A stretch of 10,714 nucleotides of DNA from Bacteroides sp. CAG:144. GTDB lineage: Bacteria; Bacteroidota; Bacteroidia; Bacteroidales; UBA11471. Made by a program: the position numbers and the translations under genes. Shown here in pieces: positions 1 to 6,080 of this stretch (position 1 is its first letter; the number at the start of each line of letters is the position of its first letter). The notes under the pieces were generated by a model. The model did no database searches. It saw nothing but the letters and a program-made list of their open reading frames with translations, and had not been told where the DNA came from. The stretch is from contig HF999731.1 of the NCBI GenBank assembly GCA_000434215.1, forward strand, positions 57,979 through 68,692, read 5' to 3'.

Positions 1-604
1 TGAAAAGCAACGTATCATCACCTGCCACATCGGTAACGGAGGTTCCATCACAGCTATCAAAGACGGTAAATCGGTCGATACCTCTATGGGACTTACTCCG
101 GTAGAAGGCCTTATGATGGGTACGCGTTGCGGAGACGTCGATGCCGGCGCATTGGTATTCATACAAGAAAAAGAAGGACTCGATTACAAAGGGGTATCCT
201 CTCTCATCAACAAGAAGAGCGGTGTATTGGGTATCTCGGGCATATCATCGGATATGCGGGAAATCGAAAATGCAGTTGCACAAGGCAATGAGAAAGCCAA
301 ACTCGCCCTCACGATGTATGAATACCGCATCGTCAAATACATCGGAGCGTATGCCGCAGCTCTCAATGGCGTCGATGTTATCGTATTTACCGGCGGTGTG
401 GGAGAAAACCAGGCCATAAGCCGTGAAGCGGTATGTAACCAACTCAGCTTCATGGGTGTAGAAATAGACAAAGAACTCAATAAAAAAATTCACGGCAAAG
501 AAGTCGAGCTGTCGACTCCTGCCTCGAAAGTTCGTGTCGTCGTTACACCTACCGACGAAGAGCTGATGATAGCACTCGATACGCAACATATCGTTATGAA
601 ATAA
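1..604 (+). CDS. ackA: Acetate kinase, C-terminal half (cut by window start)
   Basis: Acetate kinase interconverts acetyl phosphate + ADP and acetate + ATP in the cytoplasm, the substrate-level ATP step of the Pta-AckA fermentation route. The reading frame is already open at base 2 and gives 200 codons before TAA, about half of the roughly 400-residue family length, so the N-terminal half lies upstream of the window. Visible family signatures are the phosphate-binding stretch ITCHIGNGGS near the start, the segment MGTRCGDVDAG holding the conserved arginine and aspartate of the active site, and the nucleotide-binding motif FTGGVGEN. An internal ATG at 86 lies between conserved motifs and is not the real start. 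A strong terminator follows 17 bp after the stop, so the unit ends here and the next gene is separately transcribed. The family assignment is secure; a pta partner would be expected upstream but is not in view. Confidence 0.96.
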   Translation, partial: EKQRIITCHIGNGGSITAIKDGKSVDTSMGLTPVEGLMMGTRCGDVDAGALVFIQEKEGLDYKGVSSLINKKSGVLGISGISSDMREIENAVAQGNEKAKLALTMYEYRIVKYIGAYAAALNGVDVIVFTGGVGENQAISREAVCNQLSFMGVEIDKELNKKIHGKEVELSTPASKVRVVVTPTDEELMIALDTQHIVMK

Positions 605-620
605 CACTTGAAACGCCACC

Positions 621-657
621 AATCCCCTTGCCCCCAATCGGAGCAAGGGGATTTTTT
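621..657 (+). terminator. Rho-independent terminator of ackA
   Basis: A perfect 11-bp inverted repeat (621-631 AATCCCCTTGC with 643-653) encloses an 11-base loop and runs into a T tract at 652-657. The GC-rich stem, the T run and the position 17 bp after the ackA stop make this a textbook intrinsic terminator. Confidence 0.9.
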
Positions 658-713
658 ATCATTGTTCAAAATCCGTTTTATACCTTAGACCTCATAAAAC
701 TCATACCTACAAA

Positions 714-754
714 GAAATTATCAACGCGAAATTCTTAAAAAAACGCCGAAATTC
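714..754 (+). repeat. Short direct repeats upstream of the S41 gene
   Basis: CGAAATTC occurs at 727-734 and again at 747-754, exactly 20 bp apart, and the shorter core GAAATT also occurs at 714. The gap between the ackA terminator and the S41 start (658-807) holds nothing else I can name. A TACCTTAG at 681-688 resembles the Bacteroidetes -7 element TAnnTTTG with one mismatch, but its nearest TTG is only 16 bp upstream, so no promoter is called. The repeats could be a regulator site or chance. Confidence 0.25.
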
Positions 755-807
755 CGAAGCCACGATGTAACCTTTTACGTGAGAAATGCGTCTAAAAAAT
801 AAAAACC

Positions 808-2001
808 ATGAAAAAGTATTTTATTCTATTCCTATTGTTTATCGGTATAATTTCCGTATCGCAAGCGCAAATCTCGAAATCGGAAATGCGAACCGACCTA
901 TACTTCTTACGGGATACATTACCCGCCAAGCACCTGAATCTGTTTGCGAAAATAAGCCGATCCGATTTTGAGAAAAGTATCGTATCTCTCGATGCCCGCA
1001 TCGACACTCTCGACGAAGAACCGTTTTTTACAGAAATTTTCCAAATCATCAAAGCCATAGGAGATGAGCATACCCGCTTTCGTCCCGACTTATCGCCTTA
1101 TCGATTACCGATAAGATTTACCTTGTTCAAAGAAGGCTGCTTCGTAACCGAAGCTCATCAATCTGAGCTACTTCTCGGTAAGCTGATTGCCATCAATGGT
1201 ATAGATATGGAAGAGATCATCAATCGATTCAAAAAAATTCTCTACGACGAAAATCCATCTTATTTCGATATATCTTTACCCCAATACCTAAACAACACAT
1301 ACATTTTAAAAGGATTGGGTATCACACAGACCAAAGATTCCATCACCTGCACATTCTTGAATACCGATCATAAAACAATCTCGGCCGTCTTGAAACCCGA
1401 CCCGAAAGCCAAACTGAGAAAAGCCCCTTCTTCCACCGAACTAAGAGCATTCAAAGGGAAAGGTATATACGGACAAATCTACGATAAAGAACAAAATCTC
1501 ATTTACGTCTACTACCGCAGTTGCCAGCAAGACAAGAAATATCCGTTTTCCACGTTTACCCGAGAACTGCTCGACACGATTGCCAATCGTCATCCGCAAA
1601 AACTCATCATAGACCTTCGATACAACGGTGGTGGAAATTCATCGATCATGGATCCACTGATCGATTCGCTGCAAAACGGGTATCTATCCCGTGAACATAA
1701 ATTGTATGTACTCATCGGGAAACAGACTTTCTCATCGGCTCTGCTCAACGCCATGTCATTAAAAAAACAATGCCAAGCTATTCTTGTGGGAGAAGCCACG
1801 GCCGGGTCGGTCAATCACTACGGAGAAGTACGGACATTTGAGTTACCTTATTCGCAAGCGATCGTTACTTATTCGACCAAATATTTCGAAACGTGGAAAG
1901 GACACGACGGAGCATTGATTCCCGACAAGACCATTCCTGCATCAGTCGAAGATTTCAAACGGGGACGCGATAGTGTTCTCGAATACATCTACCGACAATA
2001 A
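808..2001 (+). CDS. Secreted S41-family peptidase-like protein
   Basis: The 397-residue product starts with a signal peptide (MKK, hydrophobic core, probable cleavage near SQA-Q at residues 18-21), so it is exported to the periplasm or beyond. Its C-terminal half is a tail-specific protease (S41) fold: LIIDLRYNGGG at 266-276, QTFSSA at 306-311 with S310 as probable nucleophile, and GEATAG at 328-333. GDEHT at 85-89 matches the GDxHT motif whose histidine (H88) belongs to the catalytic set in tricorn-like S41 members. The position where bacterial Ctp/Prc enzymes carry the general-base lysine appears to be S334, so a Ser-His arrangement is more likely than Ser-Lys. I see no clear PDZ domain. 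The ATG follows an A-rich leader with no Shine-Dalgarno box, usual in Bacteroidetes. The gene lies 40 bp ahead of an exported esterase with no terminator between, so the two are probably co-transcribed. Substrate unknown. Confidence 0.85.
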   Translation: MKKYFILFLLFIGIISVSQAQISKSEMRTDLYFLRDTLPAKHLNLFAKISRSDFEKSIVSLDARIDTLDEEPFFTEIFQIIKAIGDEHTRFRPDLSPYRLPIRFTLFKEGCFVTEAHQSELLLGKLIAINGIDMEEIINRFKKILYDENPSYFDISLPQYLNNTYILKGLGITQTKDSITCTFLNTDHKTISAVLKPDPKAKLRKAPSSTELRAFKGKGIYGQIYDKEQNLIYVYYRSCQQDKKYPFSTFTRELLDTIANRHPQKLIIDLRYNGGGNSSIMDPLIDSLQNGYLSREHKLYVLIGKQTFSSALLNAMSLKKQCQAILVGEATAGSVNHYGEVRTFELPYSQAIVTYSTKYFETWKGHDGALIPDKTIPASVEDFKRGRDSVLEYIYRQ

Positions 2002-2041
2002 AGATCAACAGAAAATAGAATCTCATAAATAAATACTTGAC

Positions 2042-3013
2042 ATGAAAGCACTCTTAATTTCAGCCATTTGCTTCTTATCAGTCTCTACCATAACCGCACA
2101 AACCGTTATGGTAAACGGCGTACCGCGCGATACCTCTTTTACTCTAAACAGGACTTTCTTGAAAGAGCGAAAATACAGACCTTACATAGAACCGGTAAAA
2201 GCCAACCTTCCCGATCATGTGCGGGCATACGAGCAGGTTACTTATAAAACAGTAAAAAACAAATGGGGAGAACATGAATTAAAAATGAATATATATCGCC
2301 CCGATGACAATAAAAAATATCCTGTCTTGCTGATGATTCATGGCGGAGGGTGGAACTCGGGCAATTTAGAGTTACAAGTTCCTATGGCTCAACAAATCGC
2401 CACAAAAGGGTATGTAACCATTCCCGTAGAGTATCGACTTATTCCCGAAGCGCTTTACCCGGCCGGTGTCGAAGACCTCGAAGATGCAATCGAGTGGATT
2501 TACAAGAACGCCAAACGATACGGTATCGATAAAAAGAAAATTGCCGTATCGGGTTGCTCGGCAGGCGGCCAACTGGCCATGCTCATCGGGACAAAAAACA
2601 AATCGGGGAAAATAGGTGCCATCATCAATATGGACGGAATATCTTCTTTTGTTACGGATGAATCGGTAAACCGGGCCCAACAAGCACGAGAAGAAAACAA
2701 GCCCTTGCCGGTCGACGCCATTTGGTTGGGCGGTACTTATCAGGAAAAACCTCAAAACTGGAAAGATGCCTCTGCCTTATTCTGGATCACTTCAAAATCG
2801 GCTCCGGTATGTTTCATCAACAGTTCGATACCCCGATTTCATAACGGCCGCGACGAAGCGATAGCAAAATTAAAATCATTCGACACATATACCGAAGTTC
2901 ACACACTGGAAGACACCCCGCATACCTACTGGTTTTTCCGGCCGTGGTTCGACACGACGGTTTCCTATATGACAGAATTTCTGGACAAAATTTTCAAAAA
3001 CGACAACAAGTAG
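2042..3013 (+). CDS. Secreted alpha/beta-hydrolase (esterase family)
   Basis: A 323-residue protein with an N-terminal signal peptide ending near residue 20 (TITAQ). The body is an alpha/beta-hydrolase of the esterase/lipase (BD-FAE, hormone-sensitive-lipase-like) type: HGGGW at 100-104 forms the oxyanion hole, GCSAGG at 171-176 is the nucleophile elbow with S173, and H294 in DTPHTYW is the probable catalytic histidine. The acid is probably D271 in the segment IPRFHNGRD, which replaces the more usual GTxD turn; this is inferred by position only. Such exported Bacteroidales enzymes commonly remove acetyl or other acyl groups from plant or host glycans, but no glycoside hydrolase or SusC/D pair is in view, so the substrate stays open. 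It follows the S41 gene by 40 bp and ends 20 bp before a strong hairpin, suggesting a two-gene transcript. Family confident, function only by class. Confidence 0.87.
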   Translation: MKALLISAICFLSVSTITAQTVMVNGVPRDTSFTLNRTFLKERKYRPYIEPVKANLPDHVRAYEQVTYKTVKNKWGEHELKMNIYRPDDNKKYPVLLMIHGGGWNSGNLELQVPMAQQIATKGYVTIPVEYRLIPEALYPAGVEDLEDAIEWIYKNAKRYGIDKKKIAVSGCSAGGQLAMLIGTKNKSGKIGAIINMDGISSFVTDESVNRAQQAREENKPLPVDAIWLGGTYQEKPQNWKDASALFWITSKSAPVCFINSSIPRFHNGRDEAIAKLKSFDTYTEVHTLEDTPHTYWFFRPWFDTTVSYMTEFLDKIFKNDNK

Positions 3014-3032
3014 TCTATCATTTCACAATAAC

Positions 3033-3083
3033 ACAATATATCGAGGGGGATTCTTTTATTGAGAATCCCCCTCGATATATTGT
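3033..3083. terminator. 22-bp perfect hairpin between convergent genes, probable bidirectional terminator
   Basis: Bases 3033-3054 and 3062-3083 are perfect reverse complements (22 bp, with five G:C pairs in a row at the core) around a 7-base loop TTTATTG. The hairpin begins 20 bp after the esterase stop, while the stop codon of the minus-strand LpxH-like gene (3056-3058) lies in the loop, so the right arm codes for its last residues (about QYIEGDSQ). Neither side has a long T tract; the minus side continues with GTTATTGTG and the plus side with TCAAGAA. Placement between convergent genes suggests a terminator for both directions, or a 3'-end stabiliser. The hairpin is certain; the role is inferred. 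Confidence 0.7.
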
Positions 3084-3823
3084 TCAAGAAACAACTGTTC
3101 GCCATCGAAACGAGCATAAGAAAAATGCTGTATCCAGTCGCCGAGAATCAATACCCGACAATCGCGGGCAATCATAAGGTCGAGCAAAATATGACGATGC
3201 CCGAAAATAAAAAAGTCGATATGAGGAGAGGGATTTTCTCGCCTATATTCTTTGGCATATCGAACCAAAAACTCATTTTCTTCTCCTTGATAGGGAAGGT
3301 CATTACCATGCTTACGACTATGAGATGACCACCGATGTGCAAAAGCTACCGTCCAGCGGGGATGTATGGCCGAATAAAGAATCTGACAAATGCGGCTATG
3401 AAAAACAGAACGTATAATCCTGAAAGAAAAAGGGGTACGCCCCAATCCGTCTCCATGAGCCAGATAAGCGGTGTAACGTCCCAACGAGACAAGACAAGGA
3501 GACTTGTGCACGATGACCCCCAACTCAGACGGGAGGTAATCGAATATCCAAATATCGTGATTCCCGATAAACCAATGTACCTCTACCCCGCTATCGGTAA
3601 GCTCGGCGATCTTCCCGAAAAAACGGGTAAATCCTCGGGGTACCACATGCTTATACTCATACCAGTAATCGAGAATATCGCCCAACAGATAAATCACGGA
3701 GGCATCGTCTTTGACGGTGTCGAGCCAACGCACGACACGGCGTTCCCGGTCCAAACGTTCGGCCGGTGAAACAGAATGCGTTCCCAAATGCAGATCCGAG
3801 AGAAAATATGTATTTGTCCTCAT
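3056..3823 (-). CDS. lpxH: LpxH-like UDP-2,3-diacylglucosamine diphosphatase (metallophosphoesterase)
   Basis: LpxH hydrolyses UDP-2,3-diacylglucosamine to lipid X and UMP at the cytoplasmic face of the inner membrane, the fourth step of lipid A synthesis. The 255-residue protein shows the calcineurin-like metal ligands in order: DLHLG (D10, H12), GDILD (D49), GNHD (N88), AHGD (H123) and GHRH (H209, H211). The spacing resembles E. coli LpxH, and a helical insert rich in Arg, His and Trp (about 130-175) sits where LpxH has its lipid-binding cap. One difference: E. coli-type LpxH carries GNRD, while this protein has the generic GNHD, as reported for LpxH2-like relatives. The ATG at 3823 gives a start just before the first motif. 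The gene lies 32 bp after the DUF59 gene and closes the minus-strand run. No other lipid A gene is nearby, so the exact activity is inferred from family and the envelope context. Confidence 0.82.
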   Translation of the reverse strand: MRTNTYFLSDLHLGTHSVSPAERLDRERRVVRWLDTVKDDASVIYLLGDILDYWYEYKHVVPRGFTRFFGKIAELTDSGVEVHWFIGNHDIWIFDYLPSELGVIVHKSPCLVSLGRYTAYLAHGDGLGRTPFSFRIIRSVFHSRICQILYSAIHPRWTVAFAHRWSSHSRKHGNDLPYQGEENEFLVRYAKEYRRENPSPHIDFFIFGHRHILLDLMIARDCRVLILGDWIQHFSYARFDGEQLFLEQYIEGDSQ

Positions 3824-3855
3824 GCCGGTACGGTTTACCGAAAGCAGATGATGAT

Positions 3856-4170
3856 TTATAAGAAACCGAGTTCGAGTTTAGCCTCTTCGCTCATCATATC
3901 TTTGTTCCACTCCGGCTCGAAAACCAAATTGATTTGCGCCGAAGCGACACCTTCCACGCTCTCGACCTTCTGCTTCACATCTTCCACGATAAAATCGGCT
4001 GCGGGACAATTCGGGGCTGTAAGTGTCATATCTATGGAGACTCGATTCTCATCATCGACATCGACTTTATAGATAAGGCCGAGATCATACACATTGACAG
4101 GTATCTCTGGATCGTAAACCGTACGCAACATCTTCACGATTCTTTCTTCTATTTCGAGAGTATTGGACAT
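3856..4170 (-). CDS. MIP18/DUF59 family Fe-S assembly protein (SufT/PaaD-like)
   Basis: A 104-residue cytoplasmic protein that is essentially one MIP18 (DUF59) domain. Visible hallmarks are YDPEIPVNVYDLGLIY at 19-34 and TLTAPNCPA at 49-57 with the conserved cysteine C55. Family members such as SufT and the eukaryotic MIP18 help mature iron-sulfur proteins; a PaaD-type role is less likely because no phenylacetate genes are near. I chose ATG at 4170 because AAAGGA lies about 4 bp upstream on the coding strand and the protein then starts as family members do; a longer frame would need TTG at 4194. It begins 28 bp after the stop of the S4 gene and is followed by lpxH after 32 bp, so it is probably read in the same transcript as envelope genes, although its own role is likely a general housekeeping one. 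Confidence 0.85.
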   Translation of the reverse strand: MSNTLEIEERIVKMLRTVYDPEIPVNVYDLGLIYKVDVDDENRVSIDMTLTAPNCPAADFIVEDVKQKVESVEGVASAQINLVFEPEWNKDMMSEEAKLELGFL

Positions 4171-4198
4171 AATTCCTTTAAATGAATGAAACAAATTA

Positions 4199-4609
4199 TC
4201 AATGACGGGAAGAACGATGGCCGTCCTCCTTTTTATTTTTTACCTGACGGGGACGACTATTTTTACCTTTTGAAAATTCGGTATCGTAGCCGATTTTATT
4301 ACGAAGACCTCCCCGAGTACCCCGATGCGAACGATGCGCAGAAAGATCTTCGTCCTCCACAGGGACAAAACGTACCGGCCGTTTCTTGGGTTTAGGCAAC
4401 TTAGGCCGCTCGACAAACGAATCGGGATTGGGACGCAATATCTCTCCATCGATACGCACGGTATCTCCCTCCCCAACTTTCGTACCGGGGACGGCTACTG
4501 CACCGTTAACCTCGACACGTGCATCTTCGACAAGTTTGTCGGCTTCTCTCCGGGAACAGAAACCCGTATCGCTTATATACTTATTTATACGTACTTGTAC
4601 CATAGTCAT
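4199..4609 (-). CDS. Stand-alone S4-domain RNA-binding protein with basic tail
   Basis: The 136-residue product begins with an S4 RNA-binding domain (about residues 6-57: RINKYISDTGFCSRREADKL, then VEVNG and GDTVRIDG). This is the version found at the N-terminus of RsuA/RluB/RluF pseudouridine synthases, but no catalytic domain follows: residues 66-136 are rich in Lys, Arg, Pro, Ser and His, probably disordered, and the next gene starts 28 bp after the stop. It may therefore be an Hsp15-like or ribosome-associated RNA-binding protein; the target is unknown. Its ATG (4609-4607) overlaps the murI stop TGA in an ATGA junction, which suggests translational coupling to murI. A second in-frame ATG at 4603 would shorten it by two residues. 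Tandem stops TGA TAA close the frame. The domain call is firm, the function is not. Confidence 0.82.
   Translation of the reverse strand: MTMVQVRINKYISDTGFCSRREADKLVEDARVEVNGAVAVPGTKVGEGDTVRIDGEILRPNPDSFVERPKLPKPKKRPVRFVPVEDEDLSAHRSHRGTRGGLRNKIGYDTEFSKGKNSRPRQVKNKKEDGHRSSRH
4606..4609 (-). other. ATGA stop/start overlap, murI to S4 gene
   Basis: On the minus strand the bases 4609-4606 read ATGA: ATG opens the S4-domain gene and TGA closes murI. Such overlaps usually let the ribosome that ends the first gene restart on the second. Confidence 0.75.
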
Positions 4610-5451
4610 TCAAGAGTTAAACGTGTTACAGTCACTTTTTTCTGCAAGAATATCGATGCCAAAGTAGAGAACTTCTCGGGCGACTCGGTGGTATAGAAAG
4701 TACAATCCCCTCCTCGTTGACAACGTTCTTCCATCTCGGGGTGGCGTATCAGATAATCTTTCAAACTTTCGGCTACGATATTACCTTGTGTGAGCGGCAC
4801 GACGCCCTCGGGAAGATAACGCCTAATCTTATCGAGCAACAACGGATAATGCGTGCAAGCGAGTATGACAGTATCGATATTTCCCGCTTGCGCCATAAGC
4901 CCCGCTACATCTTTTTCGATGAAATAATCGGCTCCGGGAGAGTCGTACTCCCGATTCTCGACCAACGGGACCCACATGGGACAAGCTTTTCCGAAGACTT
5001 GTATATGCGGATAAAGCTTCCTGATTTCGAGCGTATAAGAACACGATTGTATCGTTCCGACCGTAGCCAACACCCCGATTTGAGATGTCTGCGTAATAGC
5101 TCCGACCGCCTCGGCCGTAGGGCGGATAATACCCAACACACGACGATCGGGAGCGACCATCGGCAAATCGAGCTGCTGGATAGAACGCAATGCTTTGGCC
5201 GATGCCGTATTACAAGCCAGAATCACCAAACGGCAACCCATAGAAAAAAGTTTCAAAACGGCTTGCCGTGTAAATTCATATACTACTTCGAACGATCGTG
5301 TACCGTAAGGAGCTCGCGCATTATCGCCCAAATAGATGTAATCGTACTGGGGCAGAACTTCTCGTATTTTTTCCAATATAGTCAGACCACCGTAGCCCGA
5401 ATCGAAAATACCGATAGGTCCGGGACGGTGGTCTGTTATAAAAGTCGGCAT
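4606..5451 (-). CDS. murI: Glutamate racemase
   Basis: MurI converts L-glutamate to D-glutamate in the cytoplasm, supplying the D-Glu of the peptidoglycan stem peptide. Counting from ATG at 5451 the protein has 281 residues and starts MPTF. Motifs visible: GIFDSGYGGL (D17, S18 at the N-terminal active-site loop), GDNARAPYG, ACNTASA with catalytic C80, and ACTHYP with the second catalytic cysteine C199 followed by H201. This cofactor-independent two-cysteine pair is diagnostic. The reading frame extends 13 codons further to a TTG at 5490, but the ATG at 5451 is preceded by GAAAG and matches the usual family start. The gene follows ompH-2 by 52 bp with no clear terminator and ends in a 4-bp overlap with the S4 gene. 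Confidence 0.95.
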   Translation of the reverse strand: MPTFITDHRPGPIGIFDSGYGGLTILEKIREVLPQYDYIYLGDNARAPYGTRSFEVVYEFTRQAVLKLFSMGCRLVILACNTASAKALRSIQQLDLPMVAPDRRVLGIIRPTAEAVGAITQTSQIGVLATVGTIQSCSYTLEIRKLYPHIQVFGKACPMWVPLVENREYDSPGADYFIEKDVAGLMAQAGNIDTVILACTHYPLLLDKIRRYLPEGVVPLTQGNIVAESLKDYLIRHPEMEERCQRGGDCTFYTTESPEKFSTLASIFLQKKVTVTRLTLE

Positions 5452-5503
5452 ATCTTTCACACCAAAATTTTTTCGGGTTAGACGCCGCAAATACCGGCAG
5501 GAA

Positions 5504-6007
5504 TTACAAGCCCAACTTGGCTTTTACCAACGGGGTGGCATCGACAGCCTGACCTCCGGCATAAAGCACGGAAGGAATGCTCATATCGAAAATAAAGGTA
5601 AAACCGTTTTCCTGACCGACAGCTTTCACGGCATTAGCGATTTTTTCTTGCAGGGGTGCCAAAAGTTTGGCTTGTTGCTCTTCGAGATCACCGGTCGCTA
5701 CTTCACGGAAATTCTGAATACGTTGTTGTATTTCCTGTATTTCCTGCATACGGCGTTGTTTGATATTCTCGGGCATGGAATCCTGACTGTTTACAAAGTC
5801 CTTGTATTTGGTCGTAAACTCTTCCTGCATCTTCATAAACTCGCTCTCATATTGTTTCGAGAGATCTTCAAGCTGCTTCTCGGCTGTTGCCTTCTCGGGC
5901 ATCAAATTGAATACATCGACAGTGTTTACGGTTCCGAATTTAAGGTTCTGCGCGGCAAGGCTCAACGGCAATGCCAAAAAAACAAGAATAAAAAGTTTTT
6001 TAATCAT
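5504..6007 (-). CDS. OmpH/Skp-family periplasmic chaperone, second copy
   Basis: Skp/OmpH proteins are periplasmic trimers that hold unfolded outer-membrane proteins on the way to the BAM complex. From ATG at 6007 the protein has 167 residues with a signal peptide MIKKLFILVFLALP and probable cleavage near LAA-Q at 19-20. The mature part has the OmpH layout: short first strand (LKFGTVNTVDVFNLMP), a long charged, Gln/Glu-rich helical hairpin (about 40-120), and the C-terminal strand segment GFTFIFDMSIPSVLYAGG. A longer frame from ATG at 6040 would put 11 extra polar residues before the signal peptide, so the shorter start is preferred. It lies 55 bp after its paralogue, behind a promoter-like sequence, so it may be made in excess over upstream products. 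The two copies are clearly diverged in sequence but keep the same layout. Confidence 0.9.
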   Translation of the reverse strand: MIKKLFILVFLALPLSLAAQNLKFGTVNTVDVFNLMPEKATAEKQLEDLSKQYESEFMKMQEEFTTKYKDFVNSQDSMPENIKQRRMQEIQEIQQRIQNFREVATGDLEEQQAKLLAPLQEKIANAVKAVGQENGFTFIFDMSIPSVLYAGGQAVDATPLVKAKLGL

Positions 6008-6049
6008 AATATGATTCGATTTTGAAGTTTTTGTAGTCATTTAGTACGG

Positions 6050-6080
6050 CAAATGTAGACAATTATTTTGAATAACCCAA
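6050..6080 (-). promoter_or_regulatory. Probable Bacteroidetes-type promoter for ompH-2 (and murI onward)
   Basis: The minus strand carries TACATTTG (6057-6050), an exact match to the -7 consensus TAnnTTTG of the Bacteroidetes primary sigma factor. A TTG (in GTTG) at 6080-6078 lies 20 bp upstream, the distance expected for the -33 TTTG box. The -33 box sits in the last codons of ompH-1. Transcription would begin near 6043-6046, leaving a leader of about 37 bases before the ATG at 6007. Match is by eye; no expression data. Confidence 0.5.

Noticed and set aside
245..646. A 133-codon minus-strand frame over ackA and its terminator
   Set aside because: It overlaps the conserved ackA C-terminus and the terminator stem; no independent support.
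671..688. Promoter for the S41 gene at TACCTTAG
   Set aside because: One mismatch in the -7 box and the only upstream TTG is at 16 bp rather than about 20 bp; it would also lie 120 bp from the start.
3335..3769. A 144-codon plus-strand frame opposite lpxH
   Set aside because: The minus strand here encodes ordered metallophosphoesterase motifs; the plus frame has none.
4199..4609. Pseudouridine synthase of the RluB/RluF type
   Set aside because: Only the S4 domain is present; there is no synthase catalytic segment in this or a neighbouring frame before the next gene begins, so a synthase call is not supported.
4717..5481. A 254-codon open frame on the plus strand opposite murI
   Set aside because: Antisense shadow of a gene with both catalytic cysteine motifs; no family resemblance and no promoter or RBS seen.
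5452..5503. Terminator or promoter between ompH-2 and murI
   Set aside because: Only a 4-bp GCCG/CGGC pairing and a TATTTG lacking the two-base spacer of the -7 consensus are present; both too weak to call.
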